The notes: generated by a model not told the origin, from the letters alone. A stretch of 64,000 bases of DNA from Sphingobium cloacae (GCF_002355855.1 NZ_AP017655.1:3703293-3767292); one strand, 5' to 3'; numbered from the stretch's first letter, positions 17,492-26,525 are shown. Program-made: numbers and translations.

Positions 17492-18010
17492 TTACAGGAT
17501 GCGGGCATGGATCAGGTCGCGGAACGGCCTGTTCCCGACCATGAAGACGGTTTCGCCGATTTCCGCAAATCCGTGCCGCGCATAGAAACGCCGGGCTTTC
17601 TCGTTCGCCGGATAAACCGCCAGCAGCAGGCGCCGCGCCCCCCGCGCCCGCGCTTCGCCCATTGCCCGTTCCATCAGCGCGTCGCCATTCCCCTTTCCCT
17701 GCCAGTCCCCCAGCAGGTAAAAGCGCTTGAGTTCGATGTCCCCGGGCCGCCGTTCGACGGGCAGGTCCGGCGGCGTCAGCATCGCATAACCCACCGGCGC
17801 GCCCAGCGGCGTCTCGCCGATCAGGATTCCTTGGGCCGGATCGGCCAGCGCCGCCCGGTAGAATGCTTCGCCATGCGCGCTCCGGATGTGGTCGATCAGC
17901 GCTTCGCCCGGATGGTCATGCGCAAAGCTCGCGAGGAAGGTCGCCCCGCCCAGTATCGACAGGGCAGGGGCATCGCCCGGTTCCGCCTTGCGCCAATGGA
18001 CCGGCGTCAT
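17492..18010 (-). CDS. GNAT family N-acetyltransferase
   Basis: A 172-residue acetyl-CoA-dependent acyltransferase. The acetyl-CoA binding loop reads LGDWQGKGNGDALMERA, followed by LAVYPANEKARRFYARHGF, the usual motif A and B pair. Substrate unknown. It is convergent with the MerR gene (two bases between stops) and lies ten bases beyond the stop of the downstream-facing phosphatase gene, possibly the end of the helicase-phosphatase-GNAT transcript. Confidence 0.88.
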   Translation of the reverse strand: MTPVHWRKAEPGDAPALSILGGATFLASFAHDHPGEALIDHIRSAHGEAFYRAALADPAQGILIGETPLGAPVGYAMLTPPDLPVERRPGDIELKRFYLLGDWQGKGNGDALMERAMGEARARGARRLLLAVYPANEKARRFYARHGFAEIGETVFMVGNRPFRDLIHARIL

Positions 18011-18020
18011 CCCACGGGTC

Positions 18021-18563
18021 CTAGCGCGCGCCCGGTCCCAAGGCGGGGTCGAGATCGCGCGGGCGGGTGAAGCTCACCAGCGTCGCGATACTCTCCCGCG
18101 CGTCGGCCCAGCGGTCGATCGGCAGGTCCAGCACCGCAAGGCTGGCGGTCGGGAATTTCACTTCCACATCGTCGCGAACGGGGCAGGCGCCGTCATCGGG
18201 AACGAGTTCCAGGATCAGTTCCTCGAATCCCGGATTATGTCCCGACATCAGCGCGGTGCCGGCATCGTCGGGCAGGTCGCGCACCACGTCCAGCAGGGTC
18301 GCCGCCGACGCCAGATAGATGCGCCGGTCCCAATGCGCATCCAGCGTCTCTCCATAGCCCGCAAAGAAGGTTTCCAGCGTCTGCACGACCCGCACGGCGG
18401 GGGAAGCCACCAGATGATCGAACCGCATCTTCTGCGCCTGCGCGAACCGGCCCATCAGCATGGCCGCCTTTTCCCCCCGTCGGTTGAGCGGCCGGTCGAA
18501 GTCGCGGGCGACCGGATCGTCCCAGTCGGACTTGGCGTGCCGCAGCAGGGTCAGGCGCTTCAT
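18021..18563 (-). CDS. SixA-like histidine phosphatase
   Basis: A 180-residue histidine phosphatase. It has the phosphoacceptor motif LLRHAKSDW at the N-terminus and the second histidine in SGHNPGFEE. SixA removes phosphate from phosphohistidine in HPt domains or PTS proteins. The target here is unknown. Its start overlaps the stop of the helicase gene by four bases, so the two are translationally coupled. Confidence 0.88.
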   Translation of the reverse strand: MKRLTLLRHAKSDWDDPVARDFDRPLNRRGEKAAMLMGRFAQAQKMRFDHLVASPAVRVVQTLETFFAGYGETLDAHWDRRIYLASAATLLDVVRDLPDDAGTALMSGHNPGFEELILELVPDDGACPVRDDVEVKFPTASLAVLDLPIDRWADARESIATLVSFTRPRDLDPALGPGAR

Positions 18564-21316
18564 TCTCTCTCCGGGGCGGGCGGATCATGGATGATTCCCT
18601 GCCCACCTAGCTGCATGCCGCCGCCAACGCCATCGCTATATTGCGCGCCGGCGCTGACCGCGATGATCGCTTCGTCCAGCGTCAGGCGGCGGATCGGCGT
18701 GCCGGGCGGAAAGGCGGAGAGCAGGCGGCTGGGCATCGCGGCGGACAGGATGACGAAGCTGCCCTTGTCTCCCGCCCGCCGGATCAGCCGCCCGAAGGCC
18801 TGCGCCATGCGCGCGCGAATCAGCCGGTCGTCATAGGCGCCGCCGCCCTCGGCCAGCTTGCGCGCCGCGTGCAGCACGGTGGGCTTGGACCATGGCACGC
18901 CCTCCATCACCACCAGCCGCAGCGAATGGCCGGGCACGTCCACGCCGTCCCTCAGCGCGTCGGTGCCCAGCAGCGAGGCGCGCGGATCGTCGCGGAAGAT
19001 ATCGACCAGCGTGCCCGTATCCATCGGATCGACATGCTGCGCGTAGAGCGGCAGCCCCGCCCGCGCCAGCCGGTCGGCGATCCGCGCATGGACCGCGCGC
19101 AGCCGCCGGATCGCGGTGAACAGCCCCAGCGTCCCGCCGCCCGCCGCTTCGATCAGCCGCGCATAGGCGCCCGACAATCCGGCAATGTCGCCCCGCTTGA
19201 TGTCGGTGACGATCAGCACTTCGGACCGCGCCGCATAGTCGAAGGGGCTGGACGCCTCGAACCGCTCCGCCCCGCGCGGCAGATGCGCCGCGCCGCAGCG
19301 CCGCTCCGCATTGTCCCAGTCGCCGCCGCCCTTCAGCGTGGCGGAAGTGACGATCACGCCCTGCGCCGGTTTCAACACTGTCTCCGCCAACGGCCGGGTC
19401 GGATCGAGCCAATGGCGATGGATGCCGATGTCGAACTCGCGTCCCTCGATCCGGTCCACCGCCAGCCAGTCCACGAAGTCCGCGTCCGCCGGTCCTCCGA
19501 TTCGCGCCAGCAGCGCCAGCCAGGCCGACACCAGATCGCACCGCCAGCCCAGCGAGGCGATGGCGCCTTCGACCCGCGCGCGCGCCGCGCCGTCCAGCCA
19601 GTCGGGCGCGTCCTCGATCACCGCCTCCAGCCGCTTGGCCAGCCGGGTCAAAGGCCGCAGCAGCGCGTCGAGCGCCCGTGCCGCCTCCTGCGCCGCTTCC
19701 ACCAGCGCGCCGTCCGGTTCGGCCAGTTCCGTCTCCAGCCCGTATCCGGCGTCGGCCTCGCCATTCTCGCCCGCGCGGGTGTAGACCGTCGCCCTCACCG
19801 CCGCGAGCAGCGCCTCTACCGGCCCGAACGGCTCGCCCGCCACGATCCGTTTCAGCCACTCGTCGGCGGGCAGGGCGCGGGCCGCGTCCGCCGCCATGCG
19901 GATCGCCTCGCCGCCCGCCTCGTCATAGCTCGCCACGTCGGAAAGGCGCGCCGCCAGACCCCGCCGCCGCCCGCGCGAACCGCTTTCCGGTCCCATGATC
20001 CATCGGCGCAATTCGATGGCTTCCTGCCCCGACAACGCCACCGAAAAAGTGGAATCCGCCGCGTCGAACAGATGATGGCCTTCATCGAAGATGATGCGTT
20101 GCGGCTGCTGCCCGCTTTCCCGCCCGCGCGCGGCGTTGATCATCACCAGCGCATGATTGGCGATCACGATGTCCGCCTCCGCCGAGGCGCGCACCGCCCG
20201 CTCGATGAAGCACTTCCGGTAATGCGGACAGCCCGCATAGATGCACTCGCCCCGCCGGTCCGTGAGCGCCGTGGAGCCGTTGCGCCGGAACAGCGTCGGC
20301 AGCCATCCGGGCAGGTCGCCGCCGATCATGTCGCCATCCTTGGTGAAGGCCGCCCAGCGCGCCACCAACTGCGCCAATATCGCCGCCCGCCCGGAAAAGC
20401 CGCCCTGCAAGGCATCCTCAAGGTTCAGCAGGCAGAGATAATTTTCCCGTCCCTTGCGCACCACCACGCGCTTGGCCGCCGTCGCGGGATCGGGGAAGAG
20501 GCGTGGGCTTTCCCGGTCCAGTTGCCGTTGCAGCGCCTTGGTATAGGTCGACACCCACACGGTTCCCTGCGCCTGCGCGGCCCAGAGCGAGGCGGGCGCC
20601 AGATAGCCCAGCGTCTTGCCGATGCCCGTCCCCGCCTCGGCCAGCAGCATATGGGGCTGGTCGCGATGGGCGCGCGGGCCGAAGGCGGCGAGGGCGGCCG
20701 TGGCATAGGCGCGCTGGCCGGGGCGCGGTTCGGCGTCCGGGCCGGTCAGCCCCTCCAGCCGCTCCAGCACCTCATCCTCCGCCAGCGCGATCACGCGCGC
20801 GGGCGGACGGGGCGGCGTTTCCTCCCATTCGGGCAGTTTGGAAAAGAGCCAGCGCTCCGCTTCCCTGGGCCGCGCGATCCGGGGCGCGACCAGCGCCGCC
20901 CAGGGCCAGCGCAGCCGGTGCAGCGCCTGCGCCGCCGTCCACGCGCCTTCGCGTTCCTCCCATGCGGGCGATTCGATCCGGTCCAGCAATCGCGCCGCCG
21001 CCATCTGCAACAGCGCGGGGATATCCGCCTCGCCGGCGATGGGCGGCAGGTCCAGCGCCTCGGCCAGCCCCTTGGGCGTGGGCACCAGGAAATGCGCGGG
21101 ATAGACGAAGGCCCACAGTTCCAGCAGGTCGAGGCCGTTGAGGTCGGGATAGCCCAGCCTCTGTCCGGTCAGCGGCGCGTTCAGGATCAGCGTCGGCGTC
21201 TCGGCGGCGCGGCTGATCGCCTGCCCCTTGGCGACGCCCTGGGTGCGGCCTCCCTCGCGATGCCAGATGCCGCCATGGCTGGCATGGAGTGCGGGCAGGG
21301 CGGACGGGTCGATCAC
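18560..21316 (-). CDS. DinG/XPD-like ATP-dependent DNA helicase
   Basis: A 918-residue superfamily 2 helicase of the Rad3/DinG group. Walker A reads AEAGTGIGKT near residue 230 and the DEAH box is DEGHH near 400. Four cysteines between them (YLCLL, then CIYAGCPHYRKC) are placed as in the 4Fe-4S domain of XPD and DinG. The C-terminal helicase half ends with AFGRLIRR and GSFVILSAAM motifs. An N-terminal region of about 200 residues precedes the helicase core and lacks a recognisable exonuclease. The start is GTG 21316. The role is probably repair of replication-blocking structures, inferred from family. Confidence 0.9.
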   Translation of the reverse strand: MIDPSALPALHASHGGIWHREGGRTQGVAKGQAISRAAETPTLILNAPLTGQRLGYPDLNGLDLLELWAFVYPAHFLVPTPKGLAEALDLPPIAGEADIPALLQMAAARLLDRIESPAWEEREGAWTAAQALHRLRWPWAALVAPRIARPREAERWLFSKLPEWEETPPRPPARVIALAEDEVLERLEGLTGPDAEPRPGQRAYATAALAAFGPRAHRDQPHMLLAEAGTGIGKTLGYLAPASLWAAQAQGTVWVSTYTKALQRQLDRESPRLFPDPATAAKRVVVRKGRENYLCLLNLEDALQGGFSGRAAILAQLVARWAAFTKDGDMIGGDLPGWLPTLFRRNGSTALTDRRGECIYAGCPHYRKCFIERAVRASAEADIVIANHALVMINAARGRESGQQPQRIIFDEGHHLFDAADSTFSVALSGQEAIELRRWIMGPESGSRGRRRGLAARLSDVASYDEAGGEAIRMAADAARALPADEWLKRIVAGEPFGPVEALLAAVRATVYTRAGENGEADAGYGLETELAEPDGALVEAAQEAARALDALLRPLTRLAKRLEAVIEDAPDWLDGAARARVEGAIASLGWRCDLVSAWLALLARIGGPADADFVDWLAVDRIEGREFDIGIHRHWLDPTRPLAETVLKPAQGVIVTSATLKGGGDWDNAERRCGAAHLPRGAERFEASSPFDYAARSEVLIVTDIKRGDIAGLSGAYARLIEAAGGGTLGLFTAIRRLRAVHARIADRLARAGLPLYAQHVDPMDTGTLVDIFRDDPRASLLGTDALRDGVDVPGHSLRLVVMEGVPWSKPTVLHAARKLAEGGGAYDDRLIRARMAQAFGRLIRRAGDKGSFVILSAAMPSRLLSAFPPGTPIRRLTLDEAIIAVSAGAQYSDGVGGGMQLGGQGIIHDPPAPERE

Positions 21317-21368
21317 CCGTCCGGCTTAGGCGAGCCGGAACAAAAGGGAAACCCGAAAACGGTGGCCG

Positions 21369-21752
21369 TTAACGGGTGCGCCGCCCGAAGCCGCTCTGCA
21401 TCAAGGGCGCATAGGGCGTGGGGGAAGGGCGGTTGTAAGCGGGCTGATAGGCCGCCATCGGCGCCCGCCGCGCCGCGCGCGCCATTTCCAGCTTCTCCAG
21501 CAACGGCCCTTCGGTCAGTTCATAGGGGAAACGGATGCCCATCCGGTCCTCCTCGGACCAGCGCACCGTGCCGAACACGATATGGCCGTCCAGGTCGATC
21601 TGGCACTGGGTTTTCGCGGGAAGGGAACAGCCGATGACTTGCGCGCCGCCCTCGCTCAGATCGACGATCGTTCCTTCCAGGCTGTCGAGCACCGTGGTGA
21701 CGACAATCGGGATTTCGACCGTGATGCGTTCGCGGGCGCGCTGGATCTGCAT
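21369..21752 (-). CDS. PilZ domain protein
   Basis: A 127-residue protein with a PilZ-like fold that may bind cyclic di-GMP. The N-terminal RARERITVEIPIVV and the following DLSEGGAQV correspond to the RxxxR and DxSxxG ligand motifs, with the second well preserved. The C-terminal 40 residues are low-complexity. It lies alone between the helicase and lysK, transcribed leftward. Confidence 0.82.
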   Translation of the reverse strand: MQIQRARERITVEIPIVVTTVLDSLEGTIVDLSEGGAQVIGCSLPAKTQCQIDLDGHIVFGTVRWSEEDRMGIRFPYELTEGPLLEKLEMARAARRAPMAAYQPAYNRPSPTPYAPLMQSGFGRRTR

Positions 21753-21879
21753 GGCTACTCCTTCATGCTGCTATGAACTTATGAGGTTAATGAAAGTTGA
21801 AGATCGCCCTGCGGCTTGATGCGGATTACTGCCGAAAGGGCGTTTTCTTTCGGCTTCTTCGCCGCTACTGGCTGGGCGC

Positions 21880-23475
21880 ATGACCGTTTCCGATATTCTC
21901 CGCGCCGCCGCGACGGCATCGAAGGCCTGGCCCTATGAGGAAGCCCGCAAGCTGCTGAAACGCTATCCGCCCGATGGACCGCAGGCGCGCGCGCCCGAAA
22001 AGGGCTATGTGCTGTTCGAGACGGGCTATGGTCCCTCGGGCCTGCCGCATATCGGCACCTTCAACGAAGTGTTGCGCACGACCATGGTCCGCAACGCCTT
22101 CCACGCGCTGTCGGACATCCCCACGCGCCTCATCGCCTTCAGCGACGATATGGACGGCCTGCGCAAGGTGCCCGACAATGTGCCCAACCAGGCGATGCTG
22201 GGCGAGCATCTGGGCAAGCCGCTGACGCAGGTGCCCGATCCCTTCGGCCAGTATGAAAGCTTCGCGCATCACAACAATGCGATGCTGCGCGCGTTCCTCG
22301 ACCGTTTCGGATTCGAGTATGAGTTCGTCTCCGCCACGGAGCGTTATCGGTCCGGCGCGTTCGACGAGACGTTGAAGCTGGTCCTGCGCCGCTATCAGGC
22401 GATCATGGACATCATGCTGCCGACGCTGCGCAAGGAGCGGCAGGCAACCTATTCCCCCGTCCTGCCGATCAGCCCGAAGAGCGGCATCGTCCTGCAGGTC
22501 CCCGTCGAGGTGGTCGATGCCGAAGCGGGCCTGATCCGCTTCGAGGACGAGGGCGAGGTGATCGAACAGTCGATCCTCTCGGGCGGCGCGAAGCTGCAAT
22601 GGAAGGTCGACTGGGCGATGCGCTGGGTCGCGCTGGGCGTCGATTATGAGATGGCGGGCAAGGACCTGATCGACTCGGTCACGCAAAGCTCGAAGATCTG
22701 CCGCGCGCTGGGCGGCCGTCCGCCCGAAGGCTTCAATTACGAGATGTTCCTCGACGAAAAGGGCGAGAAGATCTCCAAGTCCAAGGGCAACGGCCTCAGC
22801 CTCGAACAATGGCTGACCTATGGGCCGGAAGAGAGCCTCGCCTTCTACGCCTATCGCGAGCCGAAGAAGGCGAAGCAGCTTCACATGGGCGTCATCCCCC
22901 GCGCGGTGGATGAATATTGGCAGTTCCGCGGCAATTACCCGAACCAGCCGGTCGAGCAGCAACTGGGCAATCCCGTCCACCATATCCATGACGGCAAGCT
23001 GCCCGAAGGGTCGCTGCCGGTGACTTTCGGCCTGCTGCTGAACCTTGTCGGCGTGATGGGCGATGCCAGCCGGGAACAGGTGTGGGGTTACCTCCGCAAC
23101 TATGTTGCGGACGCCAGCCCGGAAACCTATCCCGATCTCGACCGGCTGATCGGCCATGCGCTGGCCTATCACCGCGATTTCGTCGCCCCGACGCTCAGGA
23201 AGCGCGCGCCGGAGGTGAACGAAGCGGCGGCGCTGCGGAAACTGGATCAGGAACTCGCGGCGCTCCCCGCCGATGCGTCGGCGGAGGACATCCAGAACAT
23301 CGTCTACGCCATCGGCAAGGACGAGGCATTCGGCTTCGCGGAACTGCGCGACTGGTTCAAGGCGCTCTACCAGACGTTGCTGGGCGCGGACCAGGGGCCG
23401 CGCATGGGCAGTTTCATCGCGCTCTACGGCATTGGCAACAGCCGCAAACTCATCGCCGAGGCGCTCCGGGTCTGA
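21880..23475 (+). CDS. lysK: Lysyl-tRNA synthetase, class I
   Basis: Charges tRNA-Lys. At 531 residues it is the class I enzyme found in archaea and alphaproteobacteria, unrelated to the class II LysS. The HIGH-like motif is PHIGTFNE (residues 56-63) and the KMSKS loop is KISKSKGNG near residue 297. The rest of the catalytic core (DDMDGLRKVP, GGAKLQWKVDWAMRW) is intact. ATG 21880 follows a gap of 128 bases after the divergent PilZ gene. Confidence 0.96.
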   Translation: MTVSDILRAAATASKAWPYEEARKLLKRYPPDGPQARAPEKGYVLFETGYGPSGLPHIGTFNEVLRTTMVRNAFHALSDIPTRLIAFSDDMDGLRKVPDNVPNQAMLGEHLGKPLTQVPDPFGQYESFAHHNNAMLRAFLDRFGFEYEFVSATERYRSGAFDETLKLVLRRYQAIMDIMLPTLRKERQATYSPVLPISPKSGIVLQVPVEVVDAEAGLIRFEDEGEVIEQSILSGGAKLQWKVDWAMRWVALGVDYEMAGKDLIDSVTQSSKICRALGGRPPEGFNYEMFLDEKGEKISKSKGNGLSLEQWLTYGPEESLAFYAYREPKKAKQLHMGVIPRAVDEYWQFRGNYPNQPVEQQLGNPVHHIHDGKLPEGSLPVTFGLLLNLVGVMGDASREQVWGYLRNYVADASPETYPDLDRLIGHALAYHRDFVAPTLRKRAPEVNEAAALRKLDQELAALPADASAEDIQNIVYAIGKDEAFGFAELRDWFKALYQTLLGADQGPRMGSFIALYGIGNSRKLIAEALRV

Positions 23476-23626
23476 GGCGAAGCCCGGAACCTTTTTGCGC
23501 GTCGATCGTTTAGCGCTCGGTCCACCCCCTTTCGGACTGGTGGCGTTCGCGCGCCATCGGCCGCGCTCGCCCGGGAACGGGCGGCGCGGCCAAGGGCGGT
23601 GGCAGATTGCTGTCGGGCAAAAACAA

Positions 23627-23658
23627 ACGGCTCCGGGGAAAGGGAAACCCGGAGCCGT
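23627..23658 (-). terminator. Intrinsic terminator for the first RcnB-like gene
   Basis: An 11-bp perfect inverted repeat (ACGGCTCCGGG / CCCGGAGCCGT) with a 10-base loop. On the minus strand it is followed by TTTGTTTTTG, so it terminates the leftward gene ending at 23688. It may also act on lysK from the other side. Confidence 0.75.
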
Positions 23659-23687
23659 TCTTGCGTCAGCCTCTTGCGAAGCGGCGC

Positions 23688-24158
23688 TTACCAGAAGAAA
23701 CCGCGATGCACCTGCATCACCCGGCCGGTGCGGACATTGACCAGCAGCACGTCGTTATAATGCCTCACCCAGCGCATATTGGCGCCCGGACGGGGCAGGC
23801 GGTAGCGGTAGGGATCGCTGATATAATAGCGCGAGCTGTAATAGGCCGGGCGCAACTGCGCCCCGGCATTCCACCGGGAGTAACCGAAAGGCGCGCGCCA
23901 GCTGCCCGCGCGATAGACGTCGCGGTGCGCCCGGCGATAGTCCCGCCAGTCCTCGCGATATTCGCGGCGGGAATCGCGGACATCACGGCGCGCATCCCGC
24001 ACGTCGCGGCGGTCGCCATGGCGCTGGGCGTGGCGCAGGTCGCGCTGGTCCTGCCGGATTTCGCGGCGGTCGTGGCGCAATTCCGCCGCCGACTGGGCGG
24101 AAGCGATGCCCGGCGCGGCGGTCGCCGCGATCAGGCCCCATATGATCCATTTACGCAT
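23688..24158 (-). CDS. RcnB-like secreted basic protein
   Basis: A 156-residue exported protein. The signal peptide ends near PGIASAQS. Next comes a highly charged Arg/Asp/His region (DRREIRQDQRDLRHAQR...), then a C-terminal RcnB-type domain with YISDPYRYRLPRPGANMRWV and the terminal VHRGFFW. E. coli RcnB is a periplasmic nickel/cobalt homeostasis factor. These sphingomonad proteins share the fold but their role is not shown. I choose ATG 24158 because GGGAGA lies just upstream. The ATG 15 bases earlier overlaps that site. Confidence 0.82.
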   Translation of the reverse strand: MRKWIIWGLIAATAAPGIASAQSAAELRHDRREIRQDQRDLRHAQRHGDRRDVRDARRDVRDSRREYREDWRDYRRAHRDVYRAGSWRAPFGYSRWNAGAQLRPAYYSSRYYISDPYRYRLPRPGANMRWVRHYNDVLLVNVRTGRVMQVHRGFFW

Positions 24159-24319
24159 GATAATGTCTCCCATCGTCTGACGCGGAACGGCGGGATCGAC
24201 CTTGCGGACGGTCGCCGGTTCCTTCGTCCCTGATGCGGATATGCGCCCTGCCGCCTGAACGAGCCGGGAATGGAGCCGTCAGGAATCAGTCATTTATGTC
24301 GCAAGATGTAACGCGCTCT

Positions 24320-24997
24320 TCACGGCGACCATTTGCGTTCCCGGAACCATTTGGTGACCACATATTTGGTGCCGCGCGCGACCGGCCGCGCGGCATGCAA
24401 ACTATAGTCGTTGGGCGCGCCGTCCCGGTCCAGATTGTTCCAGATCAGGATCATGCCTTCGACCGGGGGCACCATGAATTCGCATTTGGGGAATTGCGTT
24501 TCCCCGCCTTCCTCCACGGCGGACAGATAGATCATCGCCGTCCAGCATCGCTGCCCCCCGCTTTGCAGCATGCGCGGCCAATAGCTGGCGGTGACGGGGA
24601 AGAAATCGCAATGGACTCTATATTCCTGCCCTTGCGTATAGCGTTGCCCCTGCAACGTCTCCCCCTTTTCCGGCGCGATGCCGGTGATCGCGCAGATGCG
24701 CTGCGTCACCGTCTCCACCAGCGGTTCCCACGGGCTGAGGTGGCAGCTATGGCTGGTGCGATATTCGGCATTGGCGCTGCCGGAAAAAAGGGTGGAAGGC
24801 TGCGCGCCCGCGTCGATGATCGCGCGCAGGCCGGCGCATTCCTCGGCGCTCAGGAAATCCTGCCGTCCATAGATTTCCAGATGCGGCGTGTCGATCCGGT
24901 GCACCATGGGATTGCGGTCCAGCCGCGCGCGGACGGCGTCCCCCATGGCGGCGCGGGCGGCGGAAGCGACGCCGCCATCGTCGATGATCTCGCTCAT
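24320..24997 (-). CDS. 2OG-Fe(II) oxygenase (prolyl 4-hydroxylase-like)
   Basis: A 225-residue non-haem iron dioxygenase. The iron site is His-x-Asp (YRVHCDFF) with the distal His in YSLHAARPVARGTKYV, whose Lys would bind 2-oxoglutarate. Upstream motifs (YRTSHSCHL, YTQGQEYRVH) are typical of prolyl 4-hydroxylase alpha-subunit-like enzymes. ATG 24997 is preferred because GGAGGAGG precedes it. Target protein unknown. It lies between two RcnB-like genes in the same orientation, but a terminator-like hairpin at 25042-25066 separates it from the upstream one. Confidence 0.88.
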   Translation of the reverse strand: MSEIIDDGGVASAARAAMGDAVRARLDRNPMVHRIDTPHLEIYGRQDFLSAEECAGLRAIIDAGAQPSTLFSGSANAEYRTSHSCHLSPWEPLVETVTQRICAITGIAPEKGETLQGQRYTQGQEYRVHCDFFPVTASYWPRMLQSGGQRCWTAMIYLSAVEEGGETQFPKCEFMVPPVEGMILIWNNLDRDGAPNDYSLHAARPVARGTKYVVTKWFRERKWSP

Positions 24998-25041
24998 CGC
25001 CTCCTCCTGCCACCGGCCCGGCCGTTCGCGCAAATGAAAAT

Positions 25042-25066
25042 GGCCCGGAGCACATGGCTCCGGGCC
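25042..25066 (-). terminator. Intrinsic terminator for the second RcnB-like gene
   Basis: A perfect 10-bp stem (GGCCCGGAGC / GCTCCGGGCC) with a 5-base loop. On the minus strand it is followed by ATTTTCATTTG, so it should end the leftward transcript of the gene at 25099-26109. Confidence 0.72.
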
Positions 25067-25098
25067 GAGTGGTTCCTGAAGGCCAGTCCAGGAAGCCG

Positions 25099-26109
25099 TT
25101 ACCAGAAGAAATCGTGGATCACGTCGACCACATAGCCGTCGCGGACATCCACCAGCAGCGCATCGTCATAATAGCGGACCCAGCGCAACGATCCGTAAGC
25201 GGGCGGCAGACGGTAGGACAAGGGATCGTCCAGCCAGTAATTATTGGCGTAGAGCGGCGCGCCCAGGAAGATTCCGACGGAAAAGCGGCGATAGCCATAA
25301 TCCCATCCGCGCGGCGCATAATAGCGCCCGGCCCGGTAGCGGTCGCCATAGCGCGCCCGATAGTCGCGCCAGTCGTAGCGCCGGTCGCTGCGCCAGCCAT
25401 TGTCCCAGCGCCGCTGGTTGGCCCAGCGCGTCCGGTCGTCGAAGCGGCCATTATTGGCCCATCCGCGATTGTCGTTCCAGCGCCGATTATCCCAATTGGC
25501 GCGATCGCGGTCGTCCCAGCGGCGGTTGTCCCAATTGCGGCGGTCGCGGTCGTCCCAGCGCCGGTTATCCCAATTTCGGTTGTCCCGATCGTTCCACCGC
25601 CGGTCATTGTCCGCCCGTCGCCGGTCCTCCCAGCGGCGGTTGTCGTTGACGCGGCGGTCGTCGTTCCGGCCATCGCGCCATGGCTGCCGCGCATCGGGGC
25701 GGTTCCCCGGCTGGGCGTTGCGCCAGTCATTCCGTCCGCCGCTATTCTGCCAGCCGGGGCGGGGGTCCGGCCGGGGTCCGTCCCGGTCGCGGCCGTTCCC
25801 GTTCCAGCGCGATTCGGCGCGTGGCGGAGGGGCGGGGCGCGCGCCGGGCGCGGGGCGATCGGGCTGTTGTGCGCGCTGTTGCCAGTTCGGCGCGGGCCTT
25901 TCGCGCCGGGGCATATCGGGCTGGTTCGGCCGTTCGCGTCCCATGCCGCGCGGGGCCTCGCCGCCGGGGCGGGGCTGGCCCTGCGCATGACCGGACGGCT
26001 GCTCCATGCGGCCGCGCATCCTTTCGCCCCAGCTTTGGGCGGCGGCGGGGGCGATCCCGCCCAGCGCCGTTGCGGCCATCAGGCCCGCCAGCATGACTTT
26101 CCTCAACAT
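25099..26109 (-). CDS. RcnB-like secreted protein with long repeat region
   Basis: A 336-residue exported protein. The signal peptide ends at PAAAQS. Next is a long Pro/Arg/Gly/Asn-rich low-complexity region, then near-identical 13-residue repeats (NWDNRRWDDRDRR type) and a C-terminal RcnB-type domain (WLDDPLSYRLPPAYGSLRWV, ending VIHDFFW). The C-terminus parallels that of the shorter protein at 23688-24158, so they are paralogues. ATG 26109 has an AAGGAAA ribosome binding site. Function is unknown; a cell-envelope or metal-binding role is inference. Confidence 0.82.
   Translation of the reverse strand: MLRKVMLAGLMAATALGGIAPAAAQSWGERMRGRMEQPSGHAQGQPRPGGEAPRGMGRERPNQPDMPRRERPAPNWQQRAQQPDRPAPGARPAPPPRAESRWNGNGRDRDGPRPDPRPGWQNSGGRNDWRNAQPGNRPDARQPWRDGRNDDRRVNDNRRWEDRRRADNDRRWNDRDNRNWDNRRWDDRDRRNWDNRRWDDRDRANWDNRRWNDNRGWANNGRFDDRTRWANQRRWDNGWRSDRRYDWRDYRARYGDRYRAGRYYAPRGWDYGYRRFSVGIFLGAPLYANNYWLDDPLSYRLPPAYGSLRWVRYYDDALLVDVRDGYVVDVIHDFFW
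25475..25605 (-). repeat. Tandem 39-bp coding repeat in the RcnB-like gene
   Basis: Three to four consecutive 39-bp units encode 13-residue repeats close to NWDNRRWDDRDRR. The first two full units differ at the last residue only and the outer ones are degenerate. The repeat keeps the reading frame, so the number of units can change without breaking the gene. Confidence 0.75.
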
Positions 26110-26525
26110 CGCTTTGTTTCCTTGCACGGGGCAATGCACCCCTCATGGCACCCTTATGCGCACAAGGCGATGTCGCGGTGCTGAACCGGCCCGTCAGCGA
26201 TTTGAAAGAATCGGCCCAGCCTATTGTTCGCAAGGAGAGGGGAACCGCCGCGTAGCGTTGAAAGGGTAGCGCGTTCCTGAAACAAAGCTGGTGTCGGATG
26301 GCGGCTTTGGGGTGGAAGGCGGACGGTCTGCCTTTCCGTCCCGTTCGTCCTGAGGTGCCACTGAGCTTGTCGAAGTGGCGTATCGAAGGATAGAGTACGC
26401 GCGAGAAACCCTTCGATGCGGGTCTTCAACTCCGCTCAGCCCCTACCCAGGGCGAGCGGAGGTGGGAGTGAGGGCAATGTCCGCTCTGGCCGAAACCCGC
26501 CATCGCAGATGACGGGTTTGCAAGA
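26110..26525. other. 416-bp intergenic region with repeat sequence
   Basis: It lies between the RcnB-like gene start and the typA stop. The left part carries the promoter region of the RcnB-like gene. From 26303 it holds a short repeat shared with 41977-42012, and from 26341 a long REP-like element. No coding sequence is recognised. Confidence 0.6.
26341..26460. repeat. REP-like palindromic intergenic repeat, copy 1
   Basis: It begins CCGTTCGTCCTGAG, then TGAGCTTGTCGAAG. After a spacer it runs back as CCCTTCGATGCG, CTCCGCTCAGCCC and GGGCGAGCGG. The same building blocks occur at 29776-29853 and, degraded, at 32803-32858. Such sequences are familiar as intergenic repeats in sphingomonad genomes. 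Confidence 0.65.

Noticed and set aside
18641..21637. A 998-codon open frame on the plus strand opposite the helicase gene
   Set aside because: It mirrors the helicase codons, has His/Arg/Gln-rich low-complexity composition and no motifs. In high-GC DNA the strand opposite a gene often stays open.
25475..25605. Regularly spaced repeats considered as a CRISPR array
   Set aside because: The units are contiguous, without unique spacers, keep a coding frame and sit inside an exported protein gene. No cas genes are present.
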